Source of the DNA: Lathyrus oleraceus
Lineage: Eukaryota; Streptophyta; Magnoliopsida; Fabales; Fabaceae
NCBI RefSeq assembly: GCF_024323335.1
Contig: NC_066584.1
Span: forward strand, 419,221,819-419,285,818
Direction: 5' to 3'
Length of the DNA stretch: 64,000 nt
A program made the translations under genes and the position numbers. Positions within the stretch are counted from its first letter, which is position 1. Each line of letters opens with the position of its first letter. Shown here in pieces: positions 60,237-64,000 of this stretch. Under the pieces are notes generated by a model, which was not told the origin of the DNA, did not search any database, and saw only the letters and a program-made list of their open reading frames with translations.

Positions 60237-60540
60237 AGCAATGTTCCCCAGTAGTGCGATATTGAAGGAAATGTTTCCGTCGGACAGAGATGGAAATAAA
60301 ATCAGAGGACGTTACGCGATCAGCGCGACTCGAGCCGTGGTTACCGCTTGAGATTTGGTTTTGCCGTACAGTGAAGACGATACTCCGAGGAGTTCAGCAT
60401 TGTGAGTTTGGAGCAGCAGTATTTCCCAGTCATCAGTAAGTGTCTGGTCAAGTTTTGTTTGGTGTCAGTAAACATCATCGTTCGATATCCAGTAAACGTC
60501 AAGTTATTTCCCAGTCATTGTTTAATGTCTGGTCGATCAT

Positions 60541-60788
60541 TGTTCGATGTCCTGTCAACATCCTTGTTTGATGTCCTGTCAACATCATTGTTCGATGTCC
60601 TGTCAACATCCTTGTTCGATGTCCTGTCAACATCGTTGTTCGATGTCCTGTCAACATCATTGTTCGATGTCCTGTCAACATCATTATTCGATGTCCTGTC
60701 AACATCATTGTTCGATGTCCTATCAACATCGTTGTTCGATGTCCTGTCAACATCCTTGTTCGATGTCCTGTCAACATCATTGTTGGTG
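60541..60788 (+). repeat. 24-bp tandem array, 10 copies
   Basis: The unit CGATGTCCTGTCAACATC(A/C/G)TTGTT repeats every 24 bp from 60545 to 60761. As 24 is a multiple of 3, long frames stay open on both strands (60402-60881 plus, 60802-60499 minus). They are repeat artefacts, not genes. Longer degenerate versions (GTCC(A/T)GTAAACATCATCGTTC) flank the array at 60465 and 60880. Confidence 0.95.
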
Positions 60789-61217
60789 CCTGTAAACATC
60801 ATTGTTCGATGTCTAGTAAACGTCGCGTTTTCTCCCAGTCATCAGTTAGTGTCTGGTCGAGTTTTCTTTGGTGTCCTGTAAAACATCATCGTTCGATGTC
60901 CAGTAAATGTCGATTTTCTTCCCAGTCATCGGTCAGTGTCTGGTTGAAGGTGTACTCTCTGATATGTCGCCCTCCGAGTGGTGATTGGTGTTATTTCCGA
61001 CGTTGTCAGCGGAATTATCACAAGGAAACAAGATGTCGGGGTTCAAATGCGGTGATCTGGGATCACTGGCGCGAAGGAAAATTTCGGGGTCCAAAAAAAA
61101 AAAAAGAAAAGAAAAACAAGAAAGAATAATCCCCAGCTAAACGCAGAGTGTTTGTTGGCTAGGGTTGAAGAAAGAGTAGCCGGCTTGTGGATTGTTATCC
61201 CCTACATGGGTCTTCGG

Positions 61218-62030
61218 CGTTCAGGCCGATTTTCCGATTTTCAGATCGAAGAAGTTTCCGACGATCAGGTCGAAGTACTTTTTTCCGGTGTTCAGACCGA
61301 GGCGGTATCCAGACCGAAGTGGCGTTCAGGCCGATTTTCCGATTTTCAGATCGAAGAAGTTTCCGACGATCAGGTCGAAGTACTTTTTTCCGGTGTTCAG
61401 ACCGAGGCGGTATCCAGACCGAAGTGGCGTTCAGGCCGATTTTCCGATTTTCAGATCGAAGAAGTTTCCGACGATCAGGTCGAAGTACTTTTTTCCGGTG
61501 TTCAGACCGAGGCGGTATCCAGACCGAAGTGGCGTTCAGGCCGATTTTCCGATTTTCAGATCGAAGAAGTTTCCGACGATCAGGTCGAAGTACTTTTTTC
61601 CGGTGTTCAGACCGAGGCGGTATCCAGACCGAAGTGGCGTTCAGGCCGATTTTCCGATTTTCAGATCGAAGAAGTTTCCGACGATCAGGTCGAAGTACTT
61701 TTTTCCGGTGTTCAGACCGAGGCGGTATCCAGACCGAAGTGGCGTTCAGGCCGATTTTCCGATTTTCAGATCGAAGAAGTTTCCGACGATCAGGTCGAAG
61801 TACTTTTTTCCGGTGTTCAGACCGAGGCGGTATCCAGACCGAAGTGGCGTTCAGGCCGATTTTCTGATTTTCAGATCGAAGAAGTTTCCGACGATCAGGT
61901 CGAAGTACTTTTTTCCGGTGTTCAGACCGAGGCGGTATCCAGACCGAAGTGGCGTTCAGGCCGATTTTCCGATTTTCAGATCGAAGAAGTTTCCGACGAT
62001 CAGGTCGAAGTACTTATGGCAATCAGGCCA
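61218..62030 (+). repeat. 105-bp tandem array, 7 near-perfect copies plus a partial eighth
   Basis: Units start CGTTCAGGCCGATTTTC at 61218, 61323, 61428, 61533, 61638, 61743, 61848 and 61953. I see only one internal base change (CCGATT to CTGATT near 61864) before the eighth copy diverges at about 62014. The near identity means very recent expansion or homogenisation. Because 105 is 35 codons, all three forward frames stay open (61152-62396, 61187-61867, 61192-62124). Degenerate units continue to about 62280. Confidence 0.96.
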
Positions 62031-62672
62031 GTTTTCCGGTGTTCAGACCGAGGCGGTATCCAGACCGAAGTGGCGTTCAGGCCAAGTTTTCGATTTTCAG
62101 ATCGAAGAAGCTTCCGACAATTAGATCGATGTAGCTTGTGGCAGTCAGGCCTATTTTCCGGTATCAAGACCGAAGTGGCAGTCAGGCCAATTTTCCGGTA
62201 TCCAGACCGAAGTGGTATTCAGACCAGTCTTCCGGTGTTCAGACCGAGGCGGTATCCAGACCGAGGTGGTGTTCAGACCATGAAAATGAAAAAAAGGGGA
62301 GATTATCAGAAAAATTTCGGGGTTCAAGAAAATGAAAAGAGAGCAATTATCAAGGAAATTTCGGGGTTCAAGAAAAGCATAAAGAAGAGAGAATAATAAT
62401 CCCGAGCGGATGTGGTATTCAGACCATGGTTATCCCTGCGTTACCATTTATTTTGGTATCCAGGTCGATGTTGCTGTTTCGGTGATCAGGCCGACTTTTT
62501 CCGTTCCAGACGGATTGTTTCAGAGATTGTTTCTTCGCCGATGCTGACAGGCGTTGTTAATTATTTTCCCATCAGAGTGCAAATTGTTCGTCTGTTCTTG
62601 GTATTCAATCACTCTTCATCCTGGCCATCTGAAAGCCGAGGCTATTTCATATCGACAGGTTCATAGTGGATT

Positions 62673-62685
62673 GAATAGGGGCAGC
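62673..62685 (+). promoter_or_regulatory. Polypurine tract of the second Ogre
   Basis: GAATAGGGGCAGC lies directly before the 3' LTR start and matches the tract of element 1. Confidence 0.9.
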
Positions 62686-64000
62686 TGTAACACCTCAAAA
62701 TTTGCCCTCCTCTCTTGGGACTAGCTTAACATATTGCATACATTTTTAGGTCATTAGGCATTGCATATGGCATATCATGTGGTTACATTGTGCAAATCAT
62801 CCTCCCAAGTCTTGGTCAGAAGATAAGAGGTCATGTGCAAGTTAGGGTTTCATTGGACTGGATCATTAATCATCTGAGGATGTGAAGGTCCAAACTAGGG
62901 TTTTGTGGTTCTCAAAGGAGATTGATCTTCATCTTGATTAGAATGATACATCATCATCATCATCATGGTTTGTCATCATCAAGTGTTGGAGCAGACACCT
63001 TGAGATTAGGATTTTGACCACTGGTCAACCCTAATCAGTTGTATTGGGCTAATCAGGGCATAGCAAGGAGATGGGGTCTATGGTGGATATGAGGATCATC
63101 ACATGATTATATTGAGCATATTGAGGCTAGGGTTCATCCTTGAGCCATTTCATCAGAGGATTGGGGCTCAGATTGATCAATGCATTGCCAAATTCATCTA
63201 TCAGTGAAAAAGTCAATTGTGGTCAACTGTGATTGATTTTATGGATTTGGGGGTGGAATTGAGTTAGATACACTTCATTCATGTTGAAACAAGTGTTATT
63301 TGACATGTCAAAGCTTAAGAATGGAGAAAATCAAGTCAGACAAGAAATTGCCAAAAATAGAAAGTGACTTGTAATGGAAGTTTCCACAAATGGAAAGTTT
63401 TTGACCTCAAAATTACATGTCCAAGGAAGCTTCAAATGAAAATTTGTTCAACATGAAAGTTGTAGATCTTGGTCTCACCTTTCCAAAAAGTCCAAGAACT
63501 TGAAAATCCCATGCATGGTTGGCAAGTTATGGTCCATTCAATTTCAAAAAAGACCCATAATCAAAGTGGCATAACTTCCACATGGAGTGTCCAAATGGGA
63601 TGATCTTTTTATGTGCAAACTCCATTTGACATGTATTTTAATGGTGCATAATTGGAATTCATCAAAAATGGTCAATGCAAAAAGTCAATTTTCAAGTGTA
63701 TAGTTAAAGATCCAAGGGCAAAATGGTCCAAGTTGAGAAATAATGAGAATTTTGGAATGGGGATTTTTGCAACACCTCACAAATGCAATTTGAAAATGGT
63801 TTGAACTGTCATAACATGTTGAGGTTCATTATTTGGTTAAGTCACTTTTGAAATGCACTTGAAATTGTACAAAGTGCCATGACATGTGGAAAATGAAAAT
63901 TACATGGCCAATCAATGTGGGACAAGTTGCAACACATCATAACTAATATTTAGAGAATGTGTGAGCTGTCATACAGCTGTCATGGGCCCCATAGTGAAAA
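62686..64000 (+). repeat. 3' LTR of the second Ogre, first 1315 bp
   Basis: It matches 48227-49538 with about seven substitutions and one extra CAT (near 62960). The rest lies outside the window. One substitution (GGGTTTTG to GGATTTTG at about 63008) removes the second TTAGGGTTT motif found in the 5' LTR. Confidence 0.97.

Larger units (their letters stand above)
48227..64000 (+). mobile_element. Second Ogre element, non-autonomous (3' LTR runs off the window)
   Basis: The parts in order are: 5' LTR 48227-53167, PBS 53170-53188, leader, shortened gag 54391-55197, eroded pol about 55530-57401, 3' UTR with stacked tandem arrays 57402-62672, polypurine tract 62673-62685, and 3' LTR from 62686. 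The internal region is 9.5 kb, shorter than full Ogre elements. The LTRs differ by about seven substitutions and one 3-bp indel in the 1.3 kb that both show, so the insertion is young (about 0.4 million years at an assumed 6.5e-9). The coding part is far more damaged than that age allows. Confidence 0.92.

Noticed and set aside
60402..60881. 159-aa ORF of repeated DVLSTSLF and minus-strand frames across the same DNA
   Set aside because: Product of a 24-bp tandem repeat (8 codons) open on both strands; no domain and no start context.
61152..62396. Long repetitive ORFs (414, 310 and 226 aa) in three overlapping frames
   Set aside because: They exist only because a 105-bp unit without stops is repeated. 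All three frames being open equally argues against any one being a gene.

Overview
The window looks like repeat-rich nuclear DNA of a legume, most likely of the pea/vetch tribe (Fabeae: Pisum, Vicia, Lathyrus, Lens). The reasons are very large Ogre-type Ty3/gypsy retrotransposons with 4-5 kb LTRs, a primer-binding site that starts TGGCGACTCTG, tandem-repeat-filled 3' untranslated regions, and AT-rich filler. I see one ordinary host gene, a tubby-like F-box protein. I see no tRNA, rRNA, CRISPR or bacterial-type feature.

Layout. 1-10494: right half of an Ogre-like element: gag, then a 5 kb 3' UTR holding about 50 copies of a hairpin-forming repeat, then a polypurine tract and a complete 4271-bp LTR. 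10495-13080: 3' part of another Ogre/Tat-type LTR, interrupted by the first element. This LTR in turn sits in a decayed Athila-like pol (13081-14640). 17598-20850: a dead hAT transposase. 23664-27582 (minus): a decayed copia element. 27954-28093: a (TA)n tract. 29892-34431 (minus): a nearly intact 4.5-kb copia element with 247-bp LTRs, a perfect 5-bp target duplication (TCATT) and a single in-frame stop between gag and pol. 35347-37118 (minus): the tubby-like gene in four coding exons (437 aa). 38900-40900: fragments of a LINE and of another copia element. 40901-43986: unidentified DNA with three minisatellites. 43987-48226: a truncated Ogre-type LTR followed by an orphan Ogre 3' UTR. 48227-64000: a second Ogre element with a complete 4941-bp 5' LTR, PBS, shortened gag, eroded pol, a 5.3-kb 3' UTR of stacked tandem arrays (about 57, 126, 91, 24 and 105 bp units), a polypurine tract and the first 1315 bp of the 3' LTR.

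How it fits together. The window is a set of nested insertions around one gene. The second Ogre has LTRs about 99.5% identical over the shared 1.3 kb, yet its coding region is badly broken. It therefore probably moved recently using proteins supplied in trans. The most interesting signals are structural ones inside the Ogre elements. They are a repeat array whose sequence varies while a hairpin is kept, a hairpin module before TACGTAGGCA in several LTR families with compensatory stem changes, and a copy of the start of the primer-binding site 60-77 bp before the end of each LTR. Exact telo-box motifs also occur in all four Ogre-type LTRs. All counts were made by eye.
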